Assembly: GCA_030068525.1 (NCBI GenBank)
Contig: JASJOS010000019.1
Coordinates: 124,001 to 188,000 of the forward strand
Length of the DNA: 64,000 bases
Source of the DNA: Xanthocytophaga flava
Lineage (GTDB): Bacteria; Bacteroidota; Bacteroidia; Cytophagales; 172606-1
Direction of reading: 5' to 3'
The position numbers and the translations under genes are program-made. The notes beneath the pieces are model-generated. The model was not told the DNA's origin, made no database searches, and was given only the letters and a program-made list of their open reading frames with translations. Below, piece after piece: positions 17,055 through 25,874 of this stretch. Within the stretch, counting starts at the first letter, position 1; each line of letters begins with the position of its first letter.

Positions 17055-18035
17055 ATGAAACGTGTTATAAAATCTGTAGTACTCGGTGTAGTAATGCTTA
17101 CCTCTTCTCTTTTTCTGTTAGGTAGCTGTAAAAACGACGACGAAAAACCAGTCAAAGAAGTTCCGTCAACCCTAACCTTTTCCAGTGAAGCCCTCTATCC
17201 GGAAGGCATCGCCTATCATAGTCAGTCACAAACTTTTGTTGTAGGCTCTATTAAACAAGGTACTATAGGCACAGTAGATTTTACAGGTAAGTATACCCTC
17301 CTTGTCAATGATCCCTCACTGGTCTCTACATATGGAATCAAAGTGTCTGGCAACTTTGCGTATGTATGTACCGGAGATATTGGAAATGGGGCAAAGTCCA
17401 GCAGTGCTACTACAGGCAAGGTAGCCAAGGTACTAAAAATTGATTTGAGCCAGAAACGGCTTGTGCAAACCTATGACCTGAGTTCATTAGTTACCGGGGC
17501 TGTTTTTCCGAATGATTTGGCGATAGATGATGCAGAAAATATCTATGTAACTGAATCTTTTCAGGGCTTCCTTTATAAAATTGATAAATCAGGTAAAGCC
17601 AGCATTTTCCTGGAAAATGATCTATTTAAAGGAGAAGGGTTTAACCTTAATGGAATTGTCTTTCACAAGGGAGGTTATTTACTGGTTGACAAGACCAATA
17701 CAGGCAAAATTCTGAAAGTGAATCTAAGCAATAAATCTGTTTCAGAAGTAAACTTACCGGCTCCGATTGAAGGTGCTGACGGACTCGCTTTGAATGGGGA
17801 AAGTCTGTATGTGGTAGGTTACAGTTCAGGAGTGATCTCAGAACTGAAAAGTAATGATAACTGGCAAACGGCTATTGTTGTGGCTACAGATACTATTGGC
17901 TACGAAGGTCCTACAGCTGCCACTATAGCCGAAGGCAAAACGTATGTACTGAATGCAAAGGTACTGGAGATGATTAACAACCCAGCTACTGCCTCCAGCA
18001 AAACATTTACCATAAAGCGGTATCAGGCTCAGTAG
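17055..18035 (+). CDS. SMP-30/gluconolactonase-like beta-propeller lipoprotein
   Basis: A 326-residue exported lipoprotein: the signal peptide ends in the lipobox LLGSC with the lipidated Cys at residue 25. The mature chain has repeated blade-like segments (for example YPEGIAYHSQSQTFVVGS, FPNDLAIDDAENIYVTES, GADGLALNGESLYVVGY), fitting an SMP-30/NHL-type propeller. The enzymatic substrate is unknown. It is divergent from the AraC gene. A TACTTTG at 17019-17025 is a possible -7 element. A strong hairpin at 18051-18092 ends the unit. Confidence 0.85.
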   Translation: MKRVIKSVVLGVVMLTSSLFLLGSCKNDDEKPVKEVPSTLTFSSEALYPEGIAYHSQSQTFVVGSIKQGTIGTVDFTGKYTLLVNDPSLVSTYGIKVSGNFAYVCTGDIGNGAKSSSATTGKVAKVLKIDLSQKRLVQTYDLSSLVTGAVFPNDLAIDDAENIYVTESFQGFLYKIDKSGKASIFLENDLFKGEGFNLNGIVFHKGGYLLVDKTNTGKILKVNLSNKSVSEVNLPAPIEGADGLALNGESLYVVGYSSGVISELKSNDNWQTAIVVATDTIGYEGPTAATIAEGKTYVLNAKVLEMINNPATASSKTFTIKRYQAQ

Positions 18036-18050
18036 ACATATGTAGTTATA

Positions 18051-18092
18051 AACCAGGTTTGAACACTTACATTAAAGTGTTCAAACCTGGTT
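18051..18092. terminator. Bidirectional hairpin between convergent genes
   Basis: A perfect 18-bp stem (18051-18068 with 18075-18092, starting AACCAGGTTTGAACACTT) and a 6-base loop. It lies between the 3' ends of the propeller lipoprotein gene and the TonB-C-like gene. The T-run is short on both sides, so its strength as an intrinsic terminator is uncertain. Confidence 0.7.
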
Positions 18093-18147
18093 TCCCTCTG
18101 TTTACTAAGGATACAATTATAGTTTGGAAAAGCAATGTTAATAGTCG

Positions 18148-18600
18148 TTACCTTCTCTTAGATGTTGGACTAAACCTAACAGGGATCGCATAAGAAAAGC
18201 GAACAAATTGGTCATTCAACATAGCTGGCTTAAATTTTGGTACAAGTTTTAACACACGAAGTGCTTCCTCATCACAGCCATAACCTAGTCTTTTCCTTAT
18301 TGTAGGACTCGAAATACTTCCATCTTTTTCAACTACAAACATAAGAAAAAGTATTTCATCAACCTTTGCTTTTTTAGCTTCTTCAGGATATTGAACATTT
18401 TCTTTGAAGAAATCATAAAGTGCTTTTAATCCTCCTGGAAATTCTGGAGGGACTGAAACTGCAACATATATAGAGGTATCAGCCTCCTCTATTTTACCTT
18501 GCCTCTGCATTTCAATAGCAGTACCCTGAGCAAAAGCAGGTAATCTCAGGAAAAAGGCTCCCAGCAAAACAATTATAGGTAGATTTTTTTTTTGAAACAT
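18148..18600 (-). CDS. TonB C-terminal domain-like periplasmic protein
   Basis: A 150-residue protein with a cleavable-looking signal peptide (residues 1-24, ending PAFAQG) and a TonB-C-type domain: PPEFPGGLKALYDFFKENVQYPEEAKK, then DEEALRVLKLVPKFKPA, given here as separate segments. Unlike a true TonB it has no membrane anchor with a proline-rich linker, so it probably does not transduce energy itself. It is the last gene of a minus-strand group with two small membrane proteins (36 and 9 bp gaps). Confidence 0.8.
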   Translation of the reverse strand: MFQKKNLPIIVLLGAFFLRLPAFAQGTAIEMQRQGKIEEADTSIYVAVSVPPEFPGGLKALYDFFKENVQYPEEAKKAKVDEILFLMFVVEKDGSISSPTIRKRLGYGCDEEALRVLKLVPKFKPAMLNDQFVRFSYAIPVRFSPTSKRR

Positions 18601-18635
18601 AAATTAATAGTAGATAATTATTGACGATGTATCAC

Positions 18636-18977
18636 TTAGCTATCAAGTAGAAACATCCCGGATAAACCTATAAATAACATTCCATCAACAAATAGAGCCA
18701 ATAAAGTGAACACAAGACAAGGAATAGTTAGAATTAACTTAACTCTTTCATTTTCGGAATTCAATACATACAAGTCAAATGGAAACACAGGAATACTAGC
18801 TACACCCAAAACAATAAAGAAATTAAAACCTTTTGTTCCTTTCATATTTTGATGTAAATCCAAAGTCACAAATAAAATAACAGTCAAATAGAGCAGGAAA
18901 AGATACAAGAACAAATAGCCTATTTTCTTATCTTCTTTCGTGACAAATGTCTGTTTCAAATACTTTATCATAGCCAT
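18636..18977 (-). CDS. Small four-helix membrane protein
   Basis: A 113-residue protein with four hydrophobic segments and a charged N-terminus YLKQTFVTKEDKKIGYLF. The loop NSENERVK followed by a Pro is shared with the genes at 3014 and 18986. It starts at the first ATG; Met3 is an alternative. It lies 9 bp after its paralogue and 36 bp before the TonB-C-like gene, so all three are probably one operon. No known family. Confidence 0.75.
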   Translation of the reverse strand: MAMIKYLKQTFVTKEDKKIGYLFLYLFLLYLTVILFVTLDLHQNMKGTKGFNFFIVLGVASIPVFPFDLYVLNSENERVKLILTIPCLVFTLLALFVDGMLFIGLSGMFLLDS

Positions 18978-18985
18978 ATGAATTA

Positions 18986-19315
18986 TTATAAATAGGCTCC
19001 TCCTGCTAAAATTAGAAAGACCACAATTCCCAAGACTATAAAAAAGGCTATAAGTAGTATAAGAGTGATAAGCATAGCAGGTACCATACTTATTTTTTTG
19101 AATCTTGCATTCTCACTTCTTGAGATACAATAACACATACTATAACCACCTATAATATGAACAAGCAAAAACAGAAGCCAATGAGCCCAGTCAAGAACAG
19201 GCACTATTTGTTTAGAGTAGTACAGAAAAATACTAATTGATACAATAAAATATACAAGAAGAATACTGGATATCTTATCATATGCACTGATAAAAAATTG
19301 CTTTCTATAATTCAT
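18986..19315 (-). CDS. Small four-helix membrane protein
   Basis: A 109-residue protein with four hydrophobic segments, an N-terminus YRKQFFISAYDKISS and a loop RSENARFKK before a Pro. It is clearly related in plan to 3014-3346 (STYDK, KSDNRNIK). It is the first gene of the three-gene minus-strand group ending with the TonB-C-like protein. Function unknown. The gap of 286 bp to the next gene holds nothing I recognise. Confidence 0.75.
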   Translation of the reverse strand: MNYRKQFFISAYDKISSILLVYFIVSISIFLYYSKQIVPVLDWAHWLLFLLVHIIGGYSMCYCISRSENARFKKISMVPAMLITLILLIAFFIVLGIVVFLILAGGAYL

Positions 19316-19601
19316 TATCTACTTACAATAGCTTACACTCATCCATTAATCAGAGAAGCAACTCAAAAAGTAACTTATATAACAGATATCTTTAGACAAC
19401 GGCTTTTTTTGATAGCTTTAACCTATACAACAGTAACCGATCACTTATTTTTGGGAATCGGTAGTCAGACAAATAATTACAATTTCGTTCAACCGTATGT
19501 GGTAGCCCAAAGTTTTACAGAAACGATAATCGAACGAAACATTCCTCTACCAGGTACGGACGAGGATTGATTAGAATATAATTTATTACTACCCCAAAGC
19601 A

Positions 19602-20117
19602 TCAGGCAGTTGCCTCAAACGCCTGATGATAGCGCACTATACCGCAGGGAACATCCCCTTTGAGGGCAATGGCCTGAAAATATTCTGATGGTATGTCAGG
19701 CAGTACTAATTCAGGATCCGCTTTAAAACCAAAAAGCCCATAATACGCAGGTTCACCTAGTACAACACATCCAGCAGCGCCTAACTGCTGCAATTTAGTT
19801 AATGCCATATTTACCAAACTTGAACCAATACCCTGACGCTGCCGGGTAGGTTCTACAGAAACAGGCCCTAATCCATACCAACCCATCTCTCCTGAAGAAA
19901 TAGACACAGGTGAAACAGCTACATGACCTACTACTTGCCCTGCATCTAATGCCACCAATGATATCGTCAGTTGCCTGGCTTCTCGCAAAGCCCGAATGAT
20001 AAAGTGTTCCGTATGCGACGAATGCAGTTCATCAGCAAACGCAGCTTGTGTTAATTGATCTATTGCGTCCCAGTCTTCAGGTTCTTCCGGACGAATTTCT
20101 ATTTTGTTGTTATTCAT
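19602..20117 (-). CDS. GNAT N-acetyltransferase (YhbS-like)
   Basis: A 171-residue acetyltransferase. EIRPEEPEDWDAIDQLTQAA opens the fold, and the acetyl-CoA-binding signature VEPTRQRQGIGSSLV lies near residue 88. The segment GCVVLGEPAYYGLFGFK near 117 is characteristic of the YhbS-like subgroup. The substrate is unknown. It appears monocistronic. Confidence 0.9.
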   Translation of the reverse strand: MNNNKIEIRPEEPEDWDAIDQLTQAAFADELHSSHTEHFIIRALREARQLTISLVALDAGQVVGHVAVSPVSISSGEMGWYGLGPVSVEPTRQRQGIGSSLVNMALTKLQQLGAAGCVVLGEPAYYGLFGFKADPELVLPDIPSEYFQAIALKGDVPCGIVRYHQAFEATA

Positions 20118-20361
20118 AAACCAAGCTTTTTATATGATTCAGGCACGTTCTATCTTACTATCAGATATAGACAAAGGAAATAGTAGTCTGCCTGTTTGAA
20201 AGATAAACTAACAAAACGACTCTCTCAAATGTAGCGTTTTACAAGCCACATAGGATTAATCTAGTAAACACTAAAATTTAACTTGCTGTTTAACAAGCAA
20301 TTGCATATATTTTATAAGATTATTTTTTGGCTATTTTTTTTACTCACAAACTCCTACTCAG

Positions 20362-22644
20362 ATGCAGACCCTTACTCCTTTTCCCAGAAGATTTTTTCGC
20401 CTGTTCGATTTTACTAATCTGCCAGCAAAGAACTGGTTATGGATGGTAGCCTTCCTTCTTAAACTATCTGGTATAGCCCAACCTACCCCTGAACAAATGG
20501 GTAAGATTGTAGCTAGTAATGGCTCCGCAATGGATTTCTTTGGTTACCGGATGGCCTTGTCTGGGAACATATTGGTATTTGGAACCTTGGGAAGATATAA
20601 TGAGTATGGAGCTGCCTACGTATTTACATTCACAAATGGTAGTTGGCAGCAAACTGCCAAACTGACCTCGACAGATCAGCAAGCTGGTGATTATTTTGGG
20701 GATGCTGTAGCTACTAACGGCAATACAATTGTAATAGGAGCAAAGAATCACATGATAAACGGGAGTATTTACCAGGGAGTAGCGTACGTTTTTTCATTAG
20801 TGAATGGTGTCTGGCAGCAGTCAGCCAAGCTTACTTCTACGGATAGTAAAATGCTTGATAGTTTTGGTGCTGCAGTGGCTATGTCTGACAGTACGCTTAT
20901 GATTGGTGCTCCGGAAGCTTTCGTAAACGGACGTCCTGAGCATGGTGCTGTATATGTATTCACAGAAAAAAATGGTAGTTGGCAGCAGACTGAGAAAATT
21001 ACAGTGGGACCACAGGAAGCCGAAGAATACAATCAATACAATGGGATGTATTTTGGACGTGTAATAGCCATTGATGGCAATAGGTGTGTTATAGGAAAAA
21101 TAGGAGCTGTCTATGTATTTACATTCATGAATGGCAACTGGCAACAAACAGGTAAATTGATTAGTGATGGCGAAAGTGATGTATTTGGCTATTTTGGTTA
21201 TTTTACAGACATATCTGGAAACAATATCATTGTAAGTGAACATGTAGCCACAGTGAATGGACACGAATATCAGGGAGCCGTTTACCTATTTATGTTAGAA
21301 AATGGCATTTGGCAACAAAAGAATAAGTTTACAGATAATGCTGTACAAAATTTTGGAAATTCGGTAGCAATAGATGGAAATACAGGGATTGCAACCATTG
21401 TTGGAGCTGCTTACATTTTTAACCTGAGTAATAATACCTGGCGTCAGACAGCCATACTTCGTGGATCTCCTTATGATGGATTTGGCTCTTCTACAATCAT
21501 TGAAGACAGTGTTCTTGTAATTGGCGCTGCAGGAACTGAGGTAAATGGAAATCCTGGTCAGGGAGTTGCCTATTGGTATAAGGTAAAGAACTTTACACTG
21601 GACGCCCCAGATCCGTTATCAGTAACTTTAAGTCAAACATTAACGAAAGCAGATACAGCCGTTCTTCATTTGTCCTGGCAAGATCCCGGAGATGAGACAG
21701 GCTATATACTTGAGTCTGTTGTCGGTACTTTTGATAATGGAAATGAAGTAACCAGAGATACCCTGCCTGCTGACCTTACACACACTACCTTTCAGGCAGC
21801 ACGTTTACTGGATAGTTCATTGCGGTCTTTCCGTTTGTATGCATTTACTACACAAGGCATTTCGTCATATACCAGTTCAGTTTCCGTACAGGTGCCTCCA
21901 CCTATCCCATTCCGTCTCAATGCAGGAGCACGCAAAATTGTGCACTCAGGTGGATACACATTCGCTCCAGATCAGTTTTTCAGCGAATATTCAGACCGAA
22001 GATACTTTCAGGAAACAGAAATAGCAGGCACAGTTAACGACTTGGTCTATCAGGCCTTTCGTAGCGGTGAGACCTTCAACTACAACATTCCTGTCATCAA
22101 TGGTCAGTATATAGTTACACTTAACTTTGCTGAATTGTATTTCAGTTCTCCTGGTCAACGGGTGTTTTCTGTTAATATTGAAGGTGGTGTTAGTGAACTG
22201 GTTAACTTTGATGTATTTGTAGCCGCAGGAGGAGCCAATAAGGCACTAGCCCGTCATTTTCCAGTAACCGTTACTGATGGATTTCTCACTGTTGAGTTTA
22301 CCAGTCAGATAAGTAAAGCTATGATTGCAGCCATACAGCTTACGTCCATTTCCTCTGCCCGAACAAATACACAAACTTTACTCAGTAAAAGAACAGAAAT
22401 CTCCAACTTACCTATTTATCCTAATCCAGTCAGAGACTGGCTTACGGTACACATAAATCCAGAATCGGAACAGGTAACTGTAAAAGTCATTAATCAGTTA
22501 GGTATGAATGTATATGAGCAACTATATCAACCAGTAGATAAAACAATTCTACTATCATTGGGACACCTACCTGCAGGACCTTATGTAATTCTACTTCAGG
22601 ACAAAACAGGAACAATGCATGCAACTCCTGTAATCAAGCAATAA
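20362..22644 (+). CDS. T9SS-secreted FG-GAP/malectin surface protein
   Basis: A 760-residue exported protein. After an N-terminal hydrophobic signal (near residues 25-38), about six FG-GAP-type blades cover residues 45-395, each with a core like GAVYVFTFMNGNWQQTGKL. A fibronectin-like region follows (about 405-510), then a malectin carbohydrate-binding domain (about 515-665, opening FRLNAGARKIVHSGG). The last 80 residues form a T9SS type A sorting domain (NLPIYPNPVRDWLTVHI, ending VIKQ). It is probably exported by the type IX system and bound to the cell surface or released; the ligand is likely glycan, by inference from malectin. A terminator follows. Confidence 0.9.
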   Translation: MQTLTPFPRRFFRLFDFTNLPAKNWLWMVAFLLKLSGIAQPTPEQMGKIVASNGSAMDFFGYRMALSGNILVFGTLGRYNEYGAAYVFTFTNGSWQQTAKLTSTDQQAGDYFGDAVATNGNTIVIGAKNHMINGSIYQGVAYVFSLVNGVWQQSAKLTSTDSKMLDSFGAAVAMSDSTLMIGAPEAFVNGRPEHGAVYVFTEKNGSWQQTEKITVGPQEAEEYNQYNGMYFGRVIAIDGNRCVIGKIGAVYVFTFMNGNWQQTGKLISDGESDVFGYFGYFTDISGNNIIVSEHVATVNGHEYQGAVYLFMLENGIWQQKNKFTDNAVQNFGNSVAIDGNTGIATIVGAAYIFNLSNNTWRQTAILRGSPYDGFGSSTIIEDSVLVIGAAGTEVNGNPGQGVAYWYKVKNFTLDAPDPLSVTLSQTLTKADTAVLHLSWQDPGDETGYILESVVGTFDNGNEVTRDTLPADLTHTTFQAARLLDSSLRSFRLYAFTTQGISSYTSSVSVQVPPPIPFRLNAGARKIVHSGGYTFAPDQFFSEYSDRRYFQETEIAGTVNDLVYQAFRSGETFNYNIPVINGQYIVTLNFAELYFSSPGQRVFSVNIEGGVSELVNFDVFVAAGGANKALARHFPVTVTDGFLTVEFTSQISKAMIAAIQLTSISSARTNTQTLLSKRTEISNLPIYPNPVRDWLTVHINPESEQVTVKVINQLGMNVYEQLYQPVDKTILLSLGHLPAGPYVILLQDKTGTMHATPVIKQ

Positions 22645-22663
22645 ATAACAGAACCAGGTTAGT

Positions 22664-22705
22664 AAACAGGAGAGATAGACTTTAGGGCATCCTCTCTCCT
22701 GTTTT
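22664..22705 (+). terminator. Intrinsic terminator of the T9SS protein gene
   Basis: A 12-bp perfect stem (22664-22675 with 22693-22704, AAACAGGAGAGA) ending in TTTT, 20 bp after the stop codon. Confidence 0.75.
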
Positions 22706-22921
22706 GACAGGTATTCCTCTGGTACCAGATTATATAGTTGTATTTTGCTTCGATAAATGAGGCTTGGTAATGTGAACATTGCGACTACTCATACACTGGT
22801 GCAAATGTCAGAGAGAATAGATATAATTATATGAGGCGTAAACACCGGGATTACCAGCTGAAAAGATCAGTTAAATTCTTACTTAAAAAATATTACCAAA
22901 GCAAGCGTGGCATGTGGTTGA

Positions 22922-23314
22922 TTACCATTTATTTTCTTTCATCCAAACCATTATACTCCAAAGAGAAAACATAGTTTCAGCATTATATAACCATACTTTA
23001 TCATTGTTTGTCAAAATGATATTCTTAAACATAAATGTAAACTGCCACCACCCCGAACCTATACGGCAACCATTTTCATGAAGTTCATCACAAAACTCCT
23101 TATGTGGTACTTTACCCTTTTTCCCGGAAGCCGTTAAATAATAAACATAGTTTCTTCCAATAATGGTATAGATCCCTTTCTTATTTTGTATTCCCAGCAA
23201 TGCTGATTCGCCCTGTGAGTTTAGCTGTTTTATTATATCTGATGTTTCATCTACAAAATATTTCCCTGCATGTTTAACTAAATTATATTGTTTAAGTTTA
23301 GCTTTTGAAGTCAT
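22922..23314 (-). CDS. Hypothetical protein, 130 aa
   Basis: A soluble, lysine-rich protein with no signal peptide; it contains GIYTIIGRNYVYYLTASGKKG and GSGWWQFTFMFKN. The frame extends to an upstream ATG at 23350, but the ATG at 23314 is preceded at 6 bp by an unusually good ribosome binding site (AAAGGAGGA), so this start is chosen. No family recognised. The gene stands alone, divergent from the acidic protein at 23516. Confidence 0.65.
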   Translation of the reverse strand: MTSKAKLKQYNLVKHAGKYFVDETSDIIKQLNSQGESALLGIQNKKGIYTIIGRNYVYYLTASGKKGKVPHKEFCDELHENGCRIGSGWWQFTFMFKNIILTNNDKVWLYNAETMFSLWSIMVWMKENKW

Positions 23315-23515
23315 AATCCTCCTTTTAATATGTATCTTGGTCCAATTCAATTTTCAATAGTTACTCCAAAAATTCCCTCACCAGATTTCATTCTAGGCTG
23401 TAACGAATTTTTCATTTCAGCATTTACCGAAATAGTGTCATTTTATATTAACTAGTACTTTTATTTTTCCTTATAGACAATTCAACATACGTTACCACAA
23501 ATTATAGCTGCATCT

Positions 23516-24130
23516 ATGAGTCATAATCTTGCCCTTGTTTTAATAACCAACTTTGATGAAACAGATAGCTATGAATCTGTTTTGCAAAAACTCAACTTAG
23601 ATACCTATAAACGAACAGGGCAAACAACTTTATCTGCTGCAACCTATGATTTTTTTGATAATATCCTCTGGATAGGACATTACAATCGAGTGCTTATATT
23701 AGTAAACGGACCTCTTGCCTTCGCCTTACAAAATACAGAAGCTTCTGTTACAGAAAAAACGTTAATCAATGTCTTTCCTCACTCAGATATAGTAAGCCTT
23801 AACTATGGTAGTACTTCAACTGCGTATAACTATGTAGTAATTCAAAATGGTAAGAAAATACGCTGGAAAAGAGGTTCTCAGGATGGTACAACAGTTGACT
23901 ATGGAGAAGAACTTGATATAGAAAAAGAAATTACAGATGAAGACATAATCACTCCAGAAGATTTAGAAGATCTTCTAAACGAGGAACCCGAAGAAGATGT
24001 AAAGCTTAGAATTGAAGGTATGCGCGGGGTTCGCATAGTACATACACTTTTTGAAAACTATTTACCCGGTTTGGAGTTGTGGAATATCTCTTCAGATGTG
24101 GTACCCATGATTGAGTTTACTAAGAAATAA
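23516..24130 (+). CDS. Hypothetical protein with acidic segment
   Basis: A 204-residue cytoplasmic protein. The first 110 residues are alpha/beta in character; then a run very rich in D and E (about residues 140-170, for example EKEITDEDIITPEDLEDLL) separates off a C-terminal part. No domain I recognise; it may belong to a family of unknown function built around a nucleotide-free sandwich fold. It is closed by a strong bidirectional hairpin. Confidence 0.7.
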   Translation: MSHNLALVLITNFDETDSYESVLQKLNLDTYKRTGQTTLSAATYDFFDNILWIGHYNRVLILVNGPLAFALQNTEASVTEKTLINVFPHSDIVSLNYGSTSTAYNYVVIQNGKKIRWKRGSQDGTTVDYGEELDIEKEITDEDIITPEDLEDLLNEEPEEDVKLRIEGMRGVRIVHTLFENYLPGLELWNISSDVVPMIEFTKK

Positions 24131-24149
24131 TTCTTAAACTACCCGGAAA

Positions 24150-24206
24150 AGCGAAAGTTTATTACCGGATTAAATCCTTACTTTAATTCGGTAATAAACT
24201 TTCGCT
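24150..24206. terminator. Long bidirectional hairpin between convergent genes
   Basis: A 25-bp stem with one mismatch (24150-24174 with 24182-24206) and a 7-base loop. It lies 20 bp after the 23516 gene and 87 bp beyond the 3' end of the convergent ABC permease gene. The stem is longer than a minimal terminator. Confidence 0.75.
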
Positions 24207-24292
24207 CAATTCTATCTGACAGTTTTATAACATACTATCTTAGCCTTTTTTTCAAATACATCGCTTCTCAGAATGAAAACCAAGAGGTATTT

Positions 24293-25870
24293 TTAGAGAT
24301 GTCTTGTCTGGTAGCTTCTTACCAGAAAACTGGTGAGTCCCAATACAAAGCTTATCACCAATAACTGTCCCGTATAGAGAGGTAGGTTATCATGAGCTAC
24401 AGCCCCTAAATAATCCAGCATGGGGACTTTGTTTATAATGGCATAGGTAAGGACAAAGAATAAAATCTCAAATAACTTTTTGCCTCCACTTACTATTCCC
24501 AGACAAACAGATAACAAAACAATCAATACAGCCCCGGAAAGAATTGCACTAACGGCATACACATCCTTGGTTATCAGGTAACGTCCAATAACAGGCAGGG
24601 CAAAACTTATTGCCAGGATAATGCCAGCCAGCATCTGAGCAGGCAACATACGCTGTAATGGTTTATAAGAAGAATAGGTAAAGTAATGCAATCGATTGGT
24701 TTTCTCTTTTGTGGCCAGGTCAGACCATCTGTTTACCTGCAAAAACCATATAATAGGCAGCAAAATAGAATGACTAATCTCCAGTGGGACAAATAACATA
24801 CTAATCCAGAGCCCTACAATCAGGAGCCAGAGCCATCGGTTCCCCTTTCTGAGTAATAACAGTAATTCTGTTTTTATAAACGGTATAATGCTATAATTTG
24901 TTACCACTGCGGGCAATGAAGCTCTGTTAATAGTAATAGGAACACTGTCAGTGGACTCTATTGAAGGCAGGTGACCAAACATTTTCTTTTTTGCAGCTAC
25001 TTGCCGGAAATCAAACCGATGGAAGAAAAAAGAAGACACATAAACCAATCCAAGGCTCAACCCCATCCACACCAAACGACTCAGTAAAAAAATAGAAGTC
25101 CAATGCACTCCGTCCCAGGTAAACGTCTGGAAAGGCTTTTTATGTTTGGAAAAGATGAACCCAAATGAAATATCATCAACTCGTGTATGGAACTGTGTAT
25201 CTACCGTCTCCCGAATACTGGTAAGCACAAATTTAAGGCCGAATGGATCAATAACATATGTCAGAGAAACATTGGATTGATTTTGCGTGTTTGTCATTAT
25301 CATACTAAACAAGAAAAAAAACACCAGATATTGTATCCACACATGTTTCCAGAAAAACACTTCCCCTGCCACAGCAAGTCCTGATATGACAAACACAGCA
25401 GGTATCGGAAAAAACAGATAAGGCAAGATGAAGTTTGAAAAGATAAAGGGCTGATCGGTTGTGCGCAGAAAAAACATTCCTATACTCACTACAAAGGTGC
25501 ACCCCGCAATGATAAGCAAGACGATGAAATTACTCAACATTTTACTTAGCAGATAAGCAAAATTGGTAATAGGAGTAGTCGCAATAATTAACCCTACTTC
25601 TGTCTCAATATCCTTTTTAATACCGCTGTTTATCAGAAAGTAGCCATACAAAGATAGCATAACCGAAGTCATTATAGCTGACACATAACCAACCCAGGCA
25701 GCATTATAGATAGGTTTGTACCCTACCATGTTCAATGTAGTATAAGAAGCAGTAGGTTCGGGCACAAAGGAGTAGGCAACATAAATAGTCACTGCCAGTG
25801 TAATCAGAAAAGCATAACTACGGGTGCGTTGTAGATAGTCGGCTTTTAAAATGCTATATAGGTATCTCAC
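24293..25870 (-). CDS. ABC-2-type transporter permease
   Basis: A 525-residue inner-membrane protein with about twelve hydrophobic segments, beginning MRYLYSILKADYLQRTRSYAF, the usual start of ABC-2 exporter permeases that carry two six-helix halves. It starts 4 bp after the stop of the ATPase gene, so the two form one exporter. The substrate is unknown; the arrangement resembles the NatAB/antibiotic-export type in Bacteroidota. Confidence 0.88.
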   Translation of the reverse strand: MRYLYSILKADYLQRTRSYAFLITLAVTIYVAYSFVPEPTASYTTLNMVGYKPIYNAAWVGYVSAIMTSVMLSLYGYFLINSGIKKDIETEVGLIIATTPITNFAYLLSKMLSNFIVLLIIAGCTFVVSIGMFFLRTTDQPFIFSNFILPYLFFPIPAVFVISGLAVAGEVFFWKHVWIQYLVFFFLFSMIMTNTQNQSNVSLTYVIDPFGLKFVLTSIRETVDTQFHTRVDDISFGFIFSKHKKPFQTFTWDGVHWTSIFLLSRLVWMGLSLGLVYVSSFFFHRFDFRQVAAKKKMFGHLPSIESTDSVPITINRASLPAVVTNYSIIPFIKTELLLLLRKGNRWLWLLIVGLWISMLFVPLEISHSILLPIIWFLQVNRWSDLATKEKTNRLHYFTYSSYKPLQRMLPAQMLAGIILAISFALPVIGRYLITKDVYAVSAILSGAVLIVLLSVCLGIVSGGKKLFEILFFVLTYAIINKVPMLDYLGAVAHDNLPLYTGQLLVISFVLGLTSFLVRSYQTRHL

Positions 25871-25874
25871 AGGC

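Noticed and set aside
19298-19570. 90-residue plus-strand frame overlapping the 5' end of the 18986 gene
   Set aside because: No domain, no signal, overlaps a better supported gene start, and composition is not coding-like.
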